DNA of 31,546 nt from 70-18 sp041691815. GTDB lineage: Bacteria > Pseudomonadota > Alphaproteobacteria > Acetobacterales > Acetobacteraceae. A program made the translations under genes and the position numbers. The notes under the pieces were generated by a model that searched no databases, was not told the DNA's origin, and saw nothing but the letters and a program-made list of their open reading frames with translations. The stretch covers positions 1 through 31,546 of the forward strand of contig JBEPTZ010000048.1 of assembly GCA_041691815.1 (NCBI GenBank), in the 5' to 3' direction. Numbering within the stretch: position 1 is the stretch's first letter; each line of letters opens with the position of its first letter. Of the stretch, positions 13,355-22,437 are shown piece after piece.

Positions 13355-14536
13355 ATGCCCGTGCCGCCGCCGCGTAGCGGACCCCTCGTTGGCCTGAAGG
13401 TGGTGGAGATGGGCCATTATATCGCCGGGCCGTTCTGCACCCGGGTGCTGGCCGATCTGGGTGCCGAGGTGATCAAGGTCGAACCGCCGGGCGGCGACCC
13501 GGTGCGCGGCTGGGGCGCCAAGGTCGATGGCAATCCGGTGTGGTTCAGCATCCATGGCCGCAACAAGCTGTCGGTGGTGCTGGATTTGAAGCGGGAGCGC
13601 GAGGCGGCGTTGCGGCTGGCGGCGCGGGCCGATGTGCTGGTGGAGAATTTCCGGCCGGGCCAGTTGGAGCGGCTGGGGCTGGGGCCGGACGTGCTGCACG
13701 CGGTCAATCCGCGGCTGGTGATCGCCCGGGTCTCCGGCTACGGGCAGGACGGGCCGTATCGCGACAAGCCGGCGTTCGGCGCGATCGGCGAGGCGATCGG
13801 CGGCATCCGGCATCTGACCGGGCATCCGGCTGGCGCGTCGGACCTGCCGCCGCCGCGCTGCGGGGTGTCGATCGGCGATGACCTGGCCGGGCTGTATGCG
13901 GCGATCGGGCTGCTTTCGGCGGTGTATGAGCGCGATGTGACCGGCACCGGGCGCGGCCGGGTGGTAGATGTCTGCCTGGTCGATTCGGTGCTGAGCCTGA
14001 TGGAGGGGATGCTGCCGGAATACGCGCTGGACGGGCGGGTGCGCCAGCCGCAGGGCGCCGGCATCGCCACCGCCGCGCCGACCAACACCTATCCCTGTGC
14101 GGACGGCAAGTGGCTGTGCATCGCTGGCAATTCCGACCCGATCTTCGGCCGGCTGATGGCGGCGATCGGGCGGGCGGAGCTGGCCGAGGCGCCGCGCTTC
14201 CGCACCAATGCCGACCGCTGTGCCCATGTCGCGGAGTTGGATGGGATTATCGCCGGCTGGAGCCGCGGCTTGCCGGCGGCCGAGGCGGAGGCGCTGCTGG
14301 AGGCGGCCGATGTGCCGGCGGCGCGGCTGTTCGACATCGCCGACGCGGCGGCCGACCCGCATCTGCGCGCCCGCAAGTCGGTGCAGCAGGTCGATGATCC
14401 GCTGATCGGCCGGACGCTGCATTTCGGCCCGGCGATCCGGCTGGACGGCGCCGACCCGGCTTCGGTGGTCGGCTGGACCGGGCCGGCGCTGGGGGCGCAT
14501 CAGGCTTATGTGATGGGGACGCTGCTCGGAGGCTGA
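13355..14536 (+). CDS. CaiB/BaiF-type (class III) CoA-transferase
   Basis: The 393-residue enzyme belongs to the family that moves coenzyme A between carboxylic acids through an enzyme-bound anhydride. Family features: N-terminal GLKVVEMGHYIAGPFCTRVLADLGAEVIKVE in sequence (split here: GLKVVEMGHYIAGPF, then LADLGAEVIKVEPPGGD), VENFRPGQLERLGL near 97, and GVSIGDDLAGLYAA near 170-183, where Asp175 fits the catalytic aspartate. The start at 13355 is set by AAGGAG six bases upstream. It stands alone on the plus strand with its own upstream region. Acyl substrates differ widely in this family (formyl, carnitine, succinyl, mesaconyl and others) and cannot be told from the sequence. Confidence 0.9.
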   Translation: MPVPPPRSGPLVGLKVVEMGHYIAGPFCTRVLADLGAEVIKVEPPGGDPVRGWGAKVDGNPVWFSIHGRNKLSVVLDLKREREAALRLAARADVLVENFRPGQLERLGLGPDVLHAVNPRLVIARVSGYGQDGPYRDKPAFGAIGEAIGGIRHLTGHPAGASDLPPPRCGVSIGDDLAGLYAAIGLLSAVYERDVTGTGRGRVVDVCLVDSVLSLMEGMLPEYALDGRVRQPQGAGIATAAPTNTYPCADGKWLCIAGNSDPIFGRLMAAIGRAELAEAPRFRTNADRCAHVAELDGIIAGWSRGLPAAEAEALLEAADVPAARLFDIADAAADPHLRARKSVQQVDDPLIGRTLHFGPAIRLDGADPASVVGWTGPALGAHQAYVMGTLLGG

Positions 14537-14589
14537 TCCTGGCGCGAAATGCGTGACCTGAGGGCGGTTGTTGAAGTAATGTCTCAGCC

Positions 14590-15195
14590 ATGCGCCCGAT
14601 CCGCCTGTTGTCGCGTCTGTTGGTGTTCGCGGTTCTGGCCGCCGGGCTGGCGGCCTGCGGCGCGTCCTCCGACACCGGATCGGAGTACGGCGTGGCGATG
14701 GGCCGTTCGTCGCGGGCGCCCGGCGTGGCCTGCGCGCCGTTCGCCCGCGAGTTGTCCGGCATCGCGCTGTATGGCGACGCGGCCGACTGGTGGCACCAGG
14801 CCGGCGGCCGCTACCAGCGCGCCGACCGCCCGATGCTGGGCAGCGTGCTGGTGTTCCGCCGCTCCGGACGGCTGCCGTCCGGCCACGTCTCGGTGGTGTC
14901 GCGCATCCTGGACGCGCGGCGGGTGCAGGTGACGCAGGCCAACTGGGTGCCGGGGGAACTGGACCGCGACCAGCTGGTGGTGGACGTGTCCGGGGAGAAT
15001 GACTGGTCTTCGGTGCGGGTGTGGTACCCGCCGGTGCGCCAGCTTGGCATCCACAGCTATGCGACCTACGGCTTCATCCTGCCGCGCCGCCCGGCGACGC
15101 ATGACGAATTGCTGCGCGCGACCGCGCCGGCGGCACGTTATGCGCTCGATACCCGCGGCCGGCCGCCACCCCGCGCCCGGCTGGCTGGCGGTTGA
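14590..15195 (+). CDS. CHAP-domain lipoprotein (putative peptidoglycan amidase/peptidase)
   Basis: The 201-residue protein has a lipoprotein signal: a hydrophobic helix from residue 5 and the lipobox LAAC with Cys23, so it is probably anchored in a membrane and faces the periplasm. The CHAP pattern follows: VACAPFARELSGI with the nucleophile Cys48, WWHQAGG, GSVLVF, SGHVSVVSRI with His99, and TQANW with Asn118. CHAP enzymes cut peptidoglycan amide or peptide bonds, which suggests a role in wall remodelling. The C-terminus is Pro/Arg-rich without a clear fold. It is preceded by the CoA-transferase gene and followed by tatA, with no overlap to either. Confidence 0.85.
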   Translation: MRPIRLLSRLLVFAVLAAGLAACGASSDTGSEYGVAMGRSSRAPGVACAPFARELSGIALYGDAADWWHQAGGRYQRADRPMLGSVLVFRRSGRLPSGHVSVVSRILDARRVQVTQANWVPGELDRDQLVVDVSGENDWSSVRVWYPPVRQLGIHSYATYGFILPRRPATHDELLRATAPAARYALDTRGRPPPRARLAGG

Positions 15196-15339
15196 GCCGG
15201 CATTACGGTTCGTTCAGTCTGCGCACCGGGCGCAAACATCGCTTGCATCGGCCGCGCCGTCAGGCCATGTCCTAGGGGAGACGGGGCGCAACCTTGACGC
15301 GGCGATCTGGCGCGTCGGCTCGAACGGGCGGAGGAACCA

Positions 15340-15594
15340 ATGGGTAGTTTCAGCATCTGGCACTGGATGATCGTGTTGGCCGTGGGCCTGCTGCTGTTCG
15401 GCGGCGGCGGCAAGATCAGCGGAATCATGGGCGACATGGCCAAGGGCATCAAGTCGTTCAAGAAGAACATGGCCGAGGAGGACGACGCCTCGATGGAAGC
15501 CACGGCCGAGAAGCCGTCCGGCACCATCAAGGGTCCGGCGACGCCGGCCGCCGCCACCACCACCACGCAGTCGACCGCGGCGAACCACAGCTAG
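15340..15594 (+). CDS. tatA: twin-arginine translocase TatA/E-type subunit
   Basis: The 84-residue protein starts MGSFSIWHWMIVLAVGLLLFGGGGKI, given here as MGSFSIWHWMIVLAV then GLLLFGGGGK, which is the short transmembrane helix and Gly hinge of TatA. An amphipathic helix follows (GDMAKGIKSFKKNM) and then a loose acidic, Thr/Ala-rich tail. TatA forms the protein-conducting assembly for folded proteins with twin-arginine signals. GGAGG lies seven bases before the ATG. No tatB or tatC is adjacent, so the rest of the machine must be encoded elsewhere. A long leader (from 15196) precedes it. Confidence 0.92.
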   Translation: MGSFSIWHWMIVLAVGLLLFGGGGKISGIMGDMAKGIKSFKKNMAEEDDASMEATAEKPSGTIKGPATPAAATTTTQSTAANHS

Positions 15595-15672
15595 CCAGGC
15601 CGCGCGGCGCCGCCCTCTGGTCGGCACGACGCATCTGGGCGACGATGCGGCTCCTTTCGCTCGGAGCACGCC

Positions 15673-16641
15673 ATGATCACAGCCAGCCAGACGGGCTACC
15701 GCATCGCCGCCACGCCGCAAACCGTTCGCTGGGGCACGTTCGACGCCGCCTATCCGCCGGTCCTGACCGTCGCGTCGGGCAGCACGGTGGTGCTGGAGTG
15801 CGTCTCCGGCAGCCCCGAGGTGATGCCGCCGCCCGGCGCCGGCTTCGCCATTCCGCCGGCGCTGGCGGCGATTCATGCCGCCAACCCGCCGCGCGGCGGC
15901 GGGCATATCATCACCGGCCCGGTGGCGATTGAGGGTGCCGAGCCCGGCGATATGCTGGAAGTGAAGATCGACCGGATCGAACTCGGCGCCGACTGGGGGT
16001 ATTGCGGCTTCCGCCCGCTGGCTGGCACCCTGCCGGAGGATTTTCCCGAGCGCTTTCTGACCCATATCCCGGTGGACCGGGCGGCCCGCACCTGCCGGCT
16101 GCCTTATGGCGTGGAACTGAAGCTGGCGCCGTTCTTCGGGGTGATGGGGGTGGCGCCGCCGCCGGCCTACGGCACGATCTCGACCGTCCAGCCGCGTGAG
16201 CATGGCGGCAACCTGGACAACAAGGAGGTCGGCGAGGGCAGCACGCTGTTCCTGCCGGTCTGGGCGCCGGGGGCGCTGTTCTCGGCCGGCGACGGGCATG
16301 GCGTGCAGGGCGATGGCGAGGTGTGCATCAACGCGCTGGAGATCTGCCTGACCGGCACCTTCACCTTCACGCTGCACAAGAAAACCGGCGCCGCGCCGCT
16401 GCTGGCCTTCCCACGCGCCGAAACCGCGACGCATTTCATCACCATGGGGCTGAACGAGGACCTCGACCTGGCGATGAAGCAGGCGCTGCGCGAGATGATC
16501 GCCTTCATCTGCAGCCGCTCCAACCTGTCGCGCCAGCAAGCCTACCAGTTCTGCTCGCTGGCGGTGGATTTCCACGTGACCCAGACGGTGAACGGCGAAA
16601 AGGGCGTGCACGGCATGCTCAGGAAGGGGCTGCTGTTCTAG
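15673..16641 (+). CDS. acetamidase/formamidase family protein
   Basis: The 322-residue protein has the FmdA/AmdA family layout: N-terminal VRWGTFDAAYPPVLTVASG, GGHIITGPVAIEGAEPGDML around 78-95, a middle PREHGGNLDNKEVGEG segment around 175-190 with the conserved His-Gly-Gly-Asn-xD core, and GDGHGVQGDGEVC near 212-224. These are the metal- and substrate-binding parts of amidases that release ammonia from formamide or acetamide. The sequence is complete and close to the shorter family members in length. It is not in an obvious operon; gcrA begins 128 bases later. Natural substrates vary and are not predicted here. Confidence 0.9.
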   Translation: MITASQTGYRIAATPQTVRWGTFDAAYPPVLTVASGSTVVLECVSGSPEVMPPPGAGFAIPPALAAIHAANPPRGGGHIITGPVAIEGAEPGDMLEVKIDRIELGADWGYCGFRPLAGTLPEDFPERFLTHIPVDRAARTCRLPYGVELKLAPFFGVMGVAPPPAYGTISTVQPREHGGNLDNKEVGEGSTLFLPVWAPGALFSAGDGHGVQGDGEVCINALEICLTGTFTFTLHKKTGAAPLLAFPRAETATHFITMGLNEDLDLAMKQALREMIAFICSRSNLSRQQAYQFCSLAVDFHVTQTVNGEKGVHGMLRKGLLF

Positions 16642-16696
16642 AAACCACCAGATATTGCGGTCGCGGCAAAGTTTTCCACAAGTTTTTGCGTCTCAC

Positions 16697-16701
16697 GACT
16701 C
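16697..16701. promoter_or_regulatory. GANTC (CcrM-type) site upstream of gcrA
   Basis: GACTC at 16697-16701 lies 69 bases before the gcrA start. GANTC is the methylation target of CcrM in alphaproteobacteria, and GcrA is known in Caulobacter to work at promoters carrying methylated GANTC. A single 4-base-specific site may be chance, so autoregulation here is only a suggestion. Confidence 0.3.
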
Positions 16702-16769
16702 GAAGGCACTTTGCCTGCCGGCGCGTTCCAGTTACCCTATGTTGTGTTCTATCTGGAAGGACCCACGAC

Positions 16770-17297
16770 ATGGAGTGGAACGAGGAGATCATCGCGCGGC
16801 TGCGCGGGCTCTGGTCGGAAGGGCTTTCCACCGCCGAGATCGGGCGGCGGATGGGCATCTCGAAGAATGCCGTGGTCGGCAAGGCGCACCGGTTGAACCT
16901 GCCGCCGCGTCCGTCACCGATCCGCCGCGACGGTGCCGCACCCGGCAATGCGCCGCCGCGTTCGGCGCCGCCCCGCCGGATGACCGGCCCGACCCTGCCG
17001 CCGCTGCCGGCGGTGCCGGGCCAGGCGGCGGGCACGACAGCGCCGCCACCCGCCGCCCCGGTGACGGTGAGGCCGGCGCCACGCCCGGCGCTGCCGGTGT
17101 CCCGCCCGGTGGCGGTGCGGCCGGCGCCGTTCCGCAGCGGCCGGATGGCCAGCTGCTGCTGGCCGATCGGCGAACCGGGCACCAAGGCCTTCCATTTCTG
17201 CGACGCCGAGGCGCTGGCCGGCAAGCCGTACTGCGCCGCCCACGCCCAGCTGGCCTATGTCAAAGTGCGTGACCGCCGGGACGACGCGGCCGCCTGA
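16770..17297 (+). CDS. gcrA: GcrA cell-cycle regulator
   Basis: The 175-residue protein has the diagnostic N-terminus MEWNEEIIARLRGLWSEG followed by LSTAEIGRRMGISKNAVVGKAHRLNL in sequence, a helix-turn-helix that recognises GANTC-containing promoters. A long Pro/Ala-rich linker (about 48-125) separates it from the C-terminal SCCWPIGEPGTKAFHFC domain with further Cys and His (PYCAAHAQ), which in this family contacts the sigma-70 RNA polymerase. ATG 16770 follows GGAAGGA; longer frames upstream are shadows. GcrA is restricted to alphaproteobacteria and acts with the methyltransferase CcrM, which is not in the window. The linker is longer than I would expect for Caulobacter-type proteins. Confidence 0.95.
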   Translation: MEWNEEIIARLRGLWSEGLSTAEIGRRMGISKNAVVGKAHRLNLPPRPSPIRRDGAAPGNAPPRSAPPRRMTGPTLPPLPAVPGQAAGTTAPPPAAPVTVRPAPRPALPVSRPVAVRPAPFRSGRMASCCWPIGEPGTKAFHFCDAEALAGKPYCAAHAQLAYVKVRDRRDDAAA

Positions 17298-17580
17298 TCG
17301 CGGGACGCGCCGCGGGTTCGTGCGGCGCAGGCGCGGCTGTGCCCAAACGGGGCGTTGCGGGCGCCGCGGCGTCCGCGTATCGTTTGCTGGCGGCGGGTGT
17401 GATCCTGCGCCAGAACAAGGACATTCCGCCGATGTGTTGGGGCAGCACGCCACGTGCCGTCCCGTTCACGAGGGCGTCCGGGGAGCCGTGCGGAGCAATC
17501 GTCCAGTGATGCAGGATGCTGGCGAGGCGGCATGCATTTCCGGTATCCGACGCCCCCAGAGGGGAAGAGGCGGAGCGGCG

Positions 17581-17790
17581 ATGCCGAACGGAATCGTGAA
17601 GTGGTTCAACCCGACCAAAGGCTACGGGTTCATTGCGCCGGATACCGGGGGCAAGGATGTGTTCGTGCATATCAGCGCGGTGCAGAAGGCCGGCATGCGC
17701 AGCCTGAACGAAGGCCAGAAGCTCGGTTTCGAGATCGAGCAACAGCAGAACGGGCGTGCCGCCGCGGTGGAACTGGTGGCGCGCGACTGA
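17581..17790 (+). CDS. CspA-family cold-shock protein
   Basis: The 69-residue single cold-shock domain has RNP1 (KGYGFI, residues 14-19) and RNP2 (VFVHI, near 28-32) intact, the surface used to bind single-stranded RNA or DNA. It starts MPNGIVKWFNPTKGYGF, with a purine-rich site (GGAAGAGGCGGAG) before the ATG. The 283 bases between gcrA and this gene hold no other frame worth calling and may form the long leader often seen on csp mRNAs. It likely acts as an RNA chaperone; whether it is cold-induced cannot be told. Confidence 0.95.
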   Translation: MPNGIVKWFNPTKGYGFIAPDTGGKDVFVHISAVQKAGMRSLNEGQKLGFEIEQQQNGRAAAVELVARD

Positions 17791-18033
17791 GTGCGGCGCT
17801 TGCGTCGCGGACAGATACCGGCCTAGACAGGCGCGCAGCACCGGTTTGCGATGGCCAGTAATGGTTGTACGCAATCCTGGTCTGCGTCCTGCACCAGGGG
17901 GATCTCCCTTATTCACTTCGATTGTGTTACGCTTCGAGTCGCTGATATGGCCGACCGGTTGCGTGGCCGACCGTGGACTGTCTTGTGACGCGCGTCTGAG
18001 CGCCACGAACCAAGATTGCGGAAGGATCAGCGT

Positions 18034-18696
18034 ATGAGCCATGCGACGCAACCCGAGCGCTCGATCGCGCCGCATACCGCACTGGATGCCAACGATGTCA
18101 GGGTGGCGTATCGCCGCTGGGCACGCATCTATGATGCGTCGTTCGGCAGCATTTCCGCCTTCGCGCGCCGGCGGGCGATCGATGTCGTCAATCGCCTGCC
18201 CGGCACCCAGGTGCTGGAGATGGGCGTCGGCACCGGCCTGGCGCTGCCGCACTACACCAGGGACAAGCGGGTGATCGGCATCGACCTGTCTGCCGAGATG
18301 CTGGTCCATGCCCGGACGCGGGTCATCGAGCGGAATCTCACCAACGTGGATGCGCTGCTGGAACTGGATGCCGAGGCGACCGGGTTCGAGGAAGGGCGAT
18401 TCGACATCGCGGTGGCGATGTTCGTCGCCTCCGTGGTGCCGCATCCGCGGCGGTTGCTGGCCGAAATGCGCCGCGTGGTGCGGCCGGGCGGGCATATCCT
18501 GTTCATCAACCATTTTGCCGCCGAGCGCGGCCCGCGCTGGTGGGTGGAACGCGCCCTGGCGCCGGCCTCGCGGGCGCTGGGCTGGCACCCGGATTTCGCC
18601 GTGGACGCGCTGTTTCCCGCCGCCGACCGGCAGGCGGCAAACCTCGCCGCGATGCCTCCATTGGGGTTGTTCACCCTGGCGCAGCTGACCAACTGA
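18034..18696 (+). CDS. PmtA-like phosphatidylethanolamine N-methyltransferase
   Basis: The 220-residue class I SAM methyltransferase has motif I VLEMGVGTGLALPHY (60-74), then VIGIDLSAEMLVHA, MFVASVVPHPRRLL and RRVVRPGGHILFINHF. The VAYRRWARIYDASFG opening and the late ALGWHPDFAVD segment are typical of the Rhodobacter-type PmtA group, which methylates phosphatidylethanolamine towards phosphatidylcholine at the cytoplasmic membrane. ATG 18034 follows GGAAGGA; a TTG start at 18016 is possible but less likely. A related ubiquinone or other small-molecule methyltransferase cannot be fully excluded. It lies 143 bases ahead of the oxidase operon. Confidence 0.8.
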   Translation: MSHATQPERSIAPHTALDANDVRVAYRRWARIYDASFGSISAFARRRAIDVVNRLPGTQVLEMGVGTGLALPHYTRDKRVIGIDLSAEMLVHARTRVIERNLTNVDALLELDAEATGFEEGRFDIAVAMFVASVVPHPRRLLAEMRRVVRPGGHILFINHFAAERGPRWWVERALAPASRALGWHPDFAVDALFPAADRQAANLAAMPPLGLFTLAQLTN

Positions 18697-18838
18697 GGCT
18701 GCGCTCGGCGCATCGGCCACGATCGTTGCGCAACGCGGCAACGGGGGGCCTTGATCTCCGGCGTTGGGTCTAGTAGCCCACAGGATGCAGCGGGGGCCGC
18801 GTAGGGGCCTTCGCTTCGCAGCGCGTATTCTCAGCGGG

Positions 18839-19771
18839 ATGAATCGGCCGATGCACCACCTCCGGCGGCTTTTCGCCAAATTCTCGATCACCGCCGGCTG
18901 GGCGGCAGCGGCCCTGGTTGTGGGCATGACCGCGCTGGCGGGTGCTGCCTGGGCGCAGGACGCCCACGTGGTGGAACCGCTGCCGTGGCAGATGGGCATG
19001 CAGCCTCCCGGCAGCCCGGTGGCCGTGGCCGTCGACCACCTGAACGACGTGGTGAACGTGATCATCGTCCTGATCACCCTGATGGTCGCCATCCTGCTGG
19101 GCTGGTGCATGTATCGTTTCAACATCAAGCGCAACCCGACGCCGAGCCAGACCGCCCATAACACGCTGCTGGAGGTCGCCTGGACGGCCATCCCGGTGCT
19201 GATCCTGGTCGGCATCGCCATCCCCAGCTTCCGGCTGGTGTATTACCAGGACCGGACCCACGATGCCGACATGACGCTGAAGGTCACCGGGCACCAGTGG
19301 TACTGGGAATACACCTACGTCGATAACGGCAATATCGACTTCGCCAGCCGAATCATTGCCGATGAAGACCTCAAGCCGGGCCAGCCGCGCATGCTGGCGG
19401 CGGATGAGCCGCTGGTGCTGCCGATCGGCAAGAATGTTCGCATCCTGACCACCAGCGCCGATGTGATCCACAGCTTCTTCGTCCCGTCGCTCGGTGTGCA
19501 GCGCTATGCGATCCCCGGCCGCACCATCGAGACCTGGGTGCGCATCGACAAGCCCGGCACCTATTACGGTGAATGCAACCAGATCTGCGGCACCGACCAC
19601 AGCCGGATGCCGATCGATGTTCGTGGTGTCACCCAGGCCGAGTTCACCGCCTGGGTGGAAATGGCGAAAAAGAAGTATGCCGTGAACCAGCAAGCGGCAC
19701 CGGCGACCATGGCCGCGGCCCAACCTGCCCAATTGCCGGTCCCGGTGGCCGTTGCCGAAATTCAGCACTGA
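18839..19771 (+). CDS. ctaC: cytochrome c oxidase subunit II
   Basis: The 310-residue precursor has a signal peptide ending near AWAQDA (residue 41), two transmembrane helices (about 68-92 and 110-130), and a periplasmic cupredoxin domain. The CuA ligands are visible: His211 (ADVIHSFF), then YYGECNQICGTDHSRM with Cys246, Cys250, His254 and Met257. GHQWYWEYTY is the electron-entry aromatic patch. There is no fused cytochrome c domain; the tail is Ala/Gln/Pro-rich. Start 18839 (MNRPMHH) is the best of several; Met at 18851 is also possible. It is the first gene of the oxidase operon and accepts electrons from cytochrome c for subunit I. Confidence 0.96.
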   Translation: MNRPMHHLRRLFAKFSITAGWAAAALVVGMTALAGAAWAQDAHVVEPLPWQMGMQPPGSPVAVAVDHLNDVVNVIIVLITLMVAILLGWCMYRFNIKRNPTPSQTAHNTLLEVAWTAIPVLILVGIAIPSFRLVYYQDRTHDADMTLKVTGHQWYWEYTYVDNGNIDFASRIIADEDLKPGQPRMLAADEPLVLPIGKNVRILTTSADVIHSFFVPSLGVQRYAIPGRTIETWVRIDKPGTYYGECNQICGTDHSRMPIDVRGVTQAEFTAWVEMAKKKYAVNQQAAPATMAAAQPAQLPVPVAVAEIQH

Positions 19772-19802
19772 CCGATCCGTTGGTGCATGAAGGAGAGCTA
19801 AG

Positions 19803-21425
19803 ATGAGTGCTTCCGATCACACGCGCGACGCGGTTGATCTCGCCCATGCCGGCCATGCCCACGCGGAGCACCACAAGCCGGGCTTCTTCCGGCGCTGGCT
19901 GTGCAGCACCAACCACAAGGATATCGGCACCCTCTATCTGCTCTTCTCGGTGATGAGCGGGCTGATCGGTGGCTTTCTGTCGATGGAGATGCGGGCCCAA
20001 CTCGCGCAACCCGGCATGCACCTGGTCCAGACCGGTCAGGAATGGAACGCGCTGGTCACCTCGCATGGCCTGATCATGATCTTCTTCACGGTCATGCCCG
20101 GCCTGATCGGCGGTTTCGGCAACTGGTTCGTGCCACTGATGATCGGCGCGCCGGACATGGCGTTCCCGCGGCTGAACAACATCAGCTTCTGGCTGCTGCC
20201 CCCGGCGCTCTGCCTGGTGCTGGGCGGCCACTTCTTCGGCGAGGGCGCCGGGGTCGGCTGGACGCTGTATCCGCCGCTGTCCAACTCGACCTATCAGAGC
20301 GGCCCGGCGGTTGATTTCGTGCTGTTCGGGTTGCATCTGGCCGGCATCTCCTCGGTGCTCGGCGCGATCAACTTCATCACCACGATCTTCAACATGCGCG
20401 CGCCCGGCATGACGCTGCACAAGATGCCGCTGTTTGCCTGGGCGATCCTGGTTGATGCCTTCCTGCTGCTGCTGGCGATCCCGGTGCTGGCCGGTGCGAT
20501 CACCATGTTGATCACCGACCGCAATTTCGGCACCTCGTTCTTCGACCCGCAGGGCGGCGGCGACCCGGTGCTGTTCCAGCATCTGTTCTGGTTCTTCGGC
20601 CATCCTGAAGTCTACATCATGATCCTGCCGGCCTTCGGCATCATCAGCCACGTCGTCTCCACCTTTTCGCGCAAGCCGATCTTCGGCTATCTCGGCATGG
20701 TCTATGCGATGATCGCCATCGGTGTGGTCGGCTTCGTGGTGTGGGCACATCACATGTTCGTCTCGGGCATGAGCGTCGACACCCGCGCCTACTTCATGGC
20801 CGCGACCATGGTCATCGCGGTGCCAACCGGCATCAAGGTGTTCTCCTGGATCGCCACCATGTGGGGCGGTTCGATCGAGATGAAGACGCCGATGCTGTGG
20901 GCGGTTGGCTTCATCTTCCTGTTCACCATCGGCGGCGTGACCGGTGTTGTGGTGGCCAACGCGCCGATCGACGAGACGCTGCACAACACCTACTACGTGA
21001 TCGCGCATTTCCACTACGTGCTGTCGCTGGGCGCGGTGTTCGGGCTGTTCTGCGGCTTCTACTACTGGATCGGCAAGATGAGCGGCCATCAGTACCCGGA
21101 GAAGCTCGGCCAGATCCACTTCTGGATCACCTTCGTCGGCGTCAACGTAACCTTCTTCCCGATGCACTTCCTCGGCCTCGCCGGCATGCCGCGCCGCTAT
21201 CCGGATTATCCGGACGCCTTTGCCGGCTGGAACCTGGTCTCCTCGGTTGGCGCCGCGATCGCCGGGGTGTCGGTGCTGTTCTTCCTCTACGTCTGCTTCC
21301 GCACCTTCACCAACAAGGAGCCTGTGGCCGACAACTACTGGGGGCCGAGTGCGACCACGCTGGAGTGGACGGTCTCTTCCCCGCCGCCCTTCCACACCTT
21401 CGAGGAATTGCCGCGCATCCGCTGA
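19803..21425 (+). CDS. ctaD: cytochrome c oxidase subunit I
   Basis: The 540-residue integral membrane protein has about 12 helices. Haem and copper ligands can be placed: His88 (TSHGLIM) and His404 (AHFHYV) for the low-spin haem, His402 for the high-spin haem, His267 with the cross-linked Tyr271 in FGHPEVY, and HH 316-317 for CuB. Glu269 in that motif and Lys345 (TGIKVFSW) mark an A-type oxidase with D and K proton channels. It reduces oxygen to water and pumps protons. AAGGAG precedes ATG 19803, 31 bases after the ctaC stop. Confidence 0.97.
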   Translation: MSASDHTRDAVDLAHAGHAHAEHHKPGFFRRWLCSTNHKDIGTLYLLFSVMSGLIGGFLSMEMRAQLAQPGMHLVQTGQEWNALVTSHGLIMIFFTVMPGLIGGFGNWFVPLMIGAPDMAFPRLNNISFWLLPPALCLVLGGHFFGEGAGVGWTLYPPLSNSTYQSGPAVDFVLFGLHLAGISSVLGAINFITTIFNMRAPGMTLHKMPLFAWAILVDAFLLLLAIPVLAGAITMLITDRNFGTSFFDPQGGGDPVLFQHLFWFFGHPEVYIMILPAFGIISHVVSTFSRKPIFGYLGMVYAMIAIGVVGFVVWAHHMFVSGMSVDTRAYFMAATMVIAVPTGIKVFSWIATMWGGSIEMKTPMLWAVGFIFLFTIGGVTGVVVANAPIDETLHNTYYVIAHFHYVLSLGAVFGLFCGFYYWIGKMSGHQYPEKLGQIHFWITFVGVNVTFFPMHFLGLAGMPRRYPDYPDAFAGWNLVSSVGAAIAGVSVLFFLYVCFRTFTNKEPVADNYWGPSATTLEWTVSSPPPFHTFEELPRIR

Positions 21426-21450
21426 GCATGCGCGCTGATCGGACCATGAC

Positions 21451-22431
21451 ATGACTGACACTGCGGTTATTGGCGACGGTCAGGGGGCCGCACAGTCCCC
21501 TCGGCCGCTCGGCGCCGCTGCCGACCTGGGCGCTGGCGTCGCCGGCCTGTCGACCGCCGCCGATTGGTTCGCCCTGCTCAAGCCGCGGGTGATGACGCTG
21601 GTGGTGTTCACCGGCTGGATCGGTCTGCTGGTGGCGCCCGGCAGCCTGCATCCGGTGCTCGCCTTCACCGCGGTGCTCAGCATCGCGGTCGGCGCCGGGG
21701 CGGCAGGTGCCATCAACATGTGGTACGACCGCGACATCGACCTGGTGATGCGCCGCACCCGCAACCGCCCGATCCCTGCCGGCCGCATCGCCGCCGGCGA
21801 GGCGCTGGCCTTCGGCATCGTACTCGCGGTCGCCTCGGTGCTGGTGATGGGCCTGGCGACCAACGTCATGGCGGCCGTCGCCCTGGCGGTATCGATCGGC
21901 TACTACGTCTTCATCTACACGATGTGGCTGAAGCGCAGCACGCCGCAGAACATTGTCATCGGCGGCGCCGCCGGTGCCTTCCCGCCGATCATCGGCTGGA
22001 TCGCGGTGACCGGGCATCTGGCGCTGATGCCGATCCTGATGTTCGCCATCATCTTCTTCTGGACGCCGCCGCATTTCTGGTCTCTGGCGCTGTGGGCGAA
22101 CAGCGACTACCAGCGCGCCGGCGTGCCGATGCTGCCGGTGGTGGCCGGCGCCAAGGAAACAAGGCGGCAGATCGTGCTGTACACGCTGCTGCTGGTGCCG
22201 CTGACCGTGTCGCCCTGGGCGCTGGGCGTCGCCGGGCCGATCTACGGGCTCTCCGCGCTGGTGCTGGGGCTCGGCTTCCTGGTCGCGGTCTGGCGGGTGG
22301 CGCGCGACCGGCAGGATGCCGCCGGGGTCAGCCTGACCAATGACGCGCCGGCCCGTGCCGCGTTCAAGTATTCCATCCTGTATCTGTTCGTGCTGTTCGC
22401 CGCGATGGCTGTCGACCGGCTGGTCGGTTAG
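21451..22431 (+). CDS. ctaB: protohaem IX farnesyltransferase (haem O synthase)
   Basis: The 326-residue UbiA-family prenyltransferase adds a farnesyl chain to haem B to make haem O, the precursor of haem A. The key aspartate motif is NMWYDRDIDLVMRRTRNRPIPAG in sequence (NMWYDRDIDLVM then RRTRNRPIPAG, near 90-111); a second conserved region, FFWTPPHFWSLAL with YQRAGVPMLPVV, follows near 207-232. Eight to nine membrane helices are apparent. The first 40 residues are a non-conserved Gly/Ala-rich extension. It starts 25 bases after ctaD. The haem A synthase that would follow in the pathway is not in the window. Confidence 0.95.
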   Translation: MTDTAVIGDGQGAAQSPRPLGAAADLGAGVAGLSTAADWFALLKPRVMTLVVFTGWIGLLVAPGSLHPVLAFTAVLSIAVGAGAAGAINMWYDRDIDLVMRRTRNRPIPAGRIAAGEALAFGIVLAVASVLVMGLATNVMAAVALAVSIGYYVFIYTMWLKRSTPQNIVIGGAAGAFPPIIGWIAVTGHLALMPILMFAIIFFWTPPHFWSLALWANSDYQRAGVPMLPVVAGAKETRRQIVLYTLLLVPLTVSPWALGVAGPIYGLSALVLGLGFLVAVWRVARDRQDAAGVSLTNDAPARAAFKYSILYLFVLFAAMAVDRLVG

Positions 22432-22437
22432 CACGCC

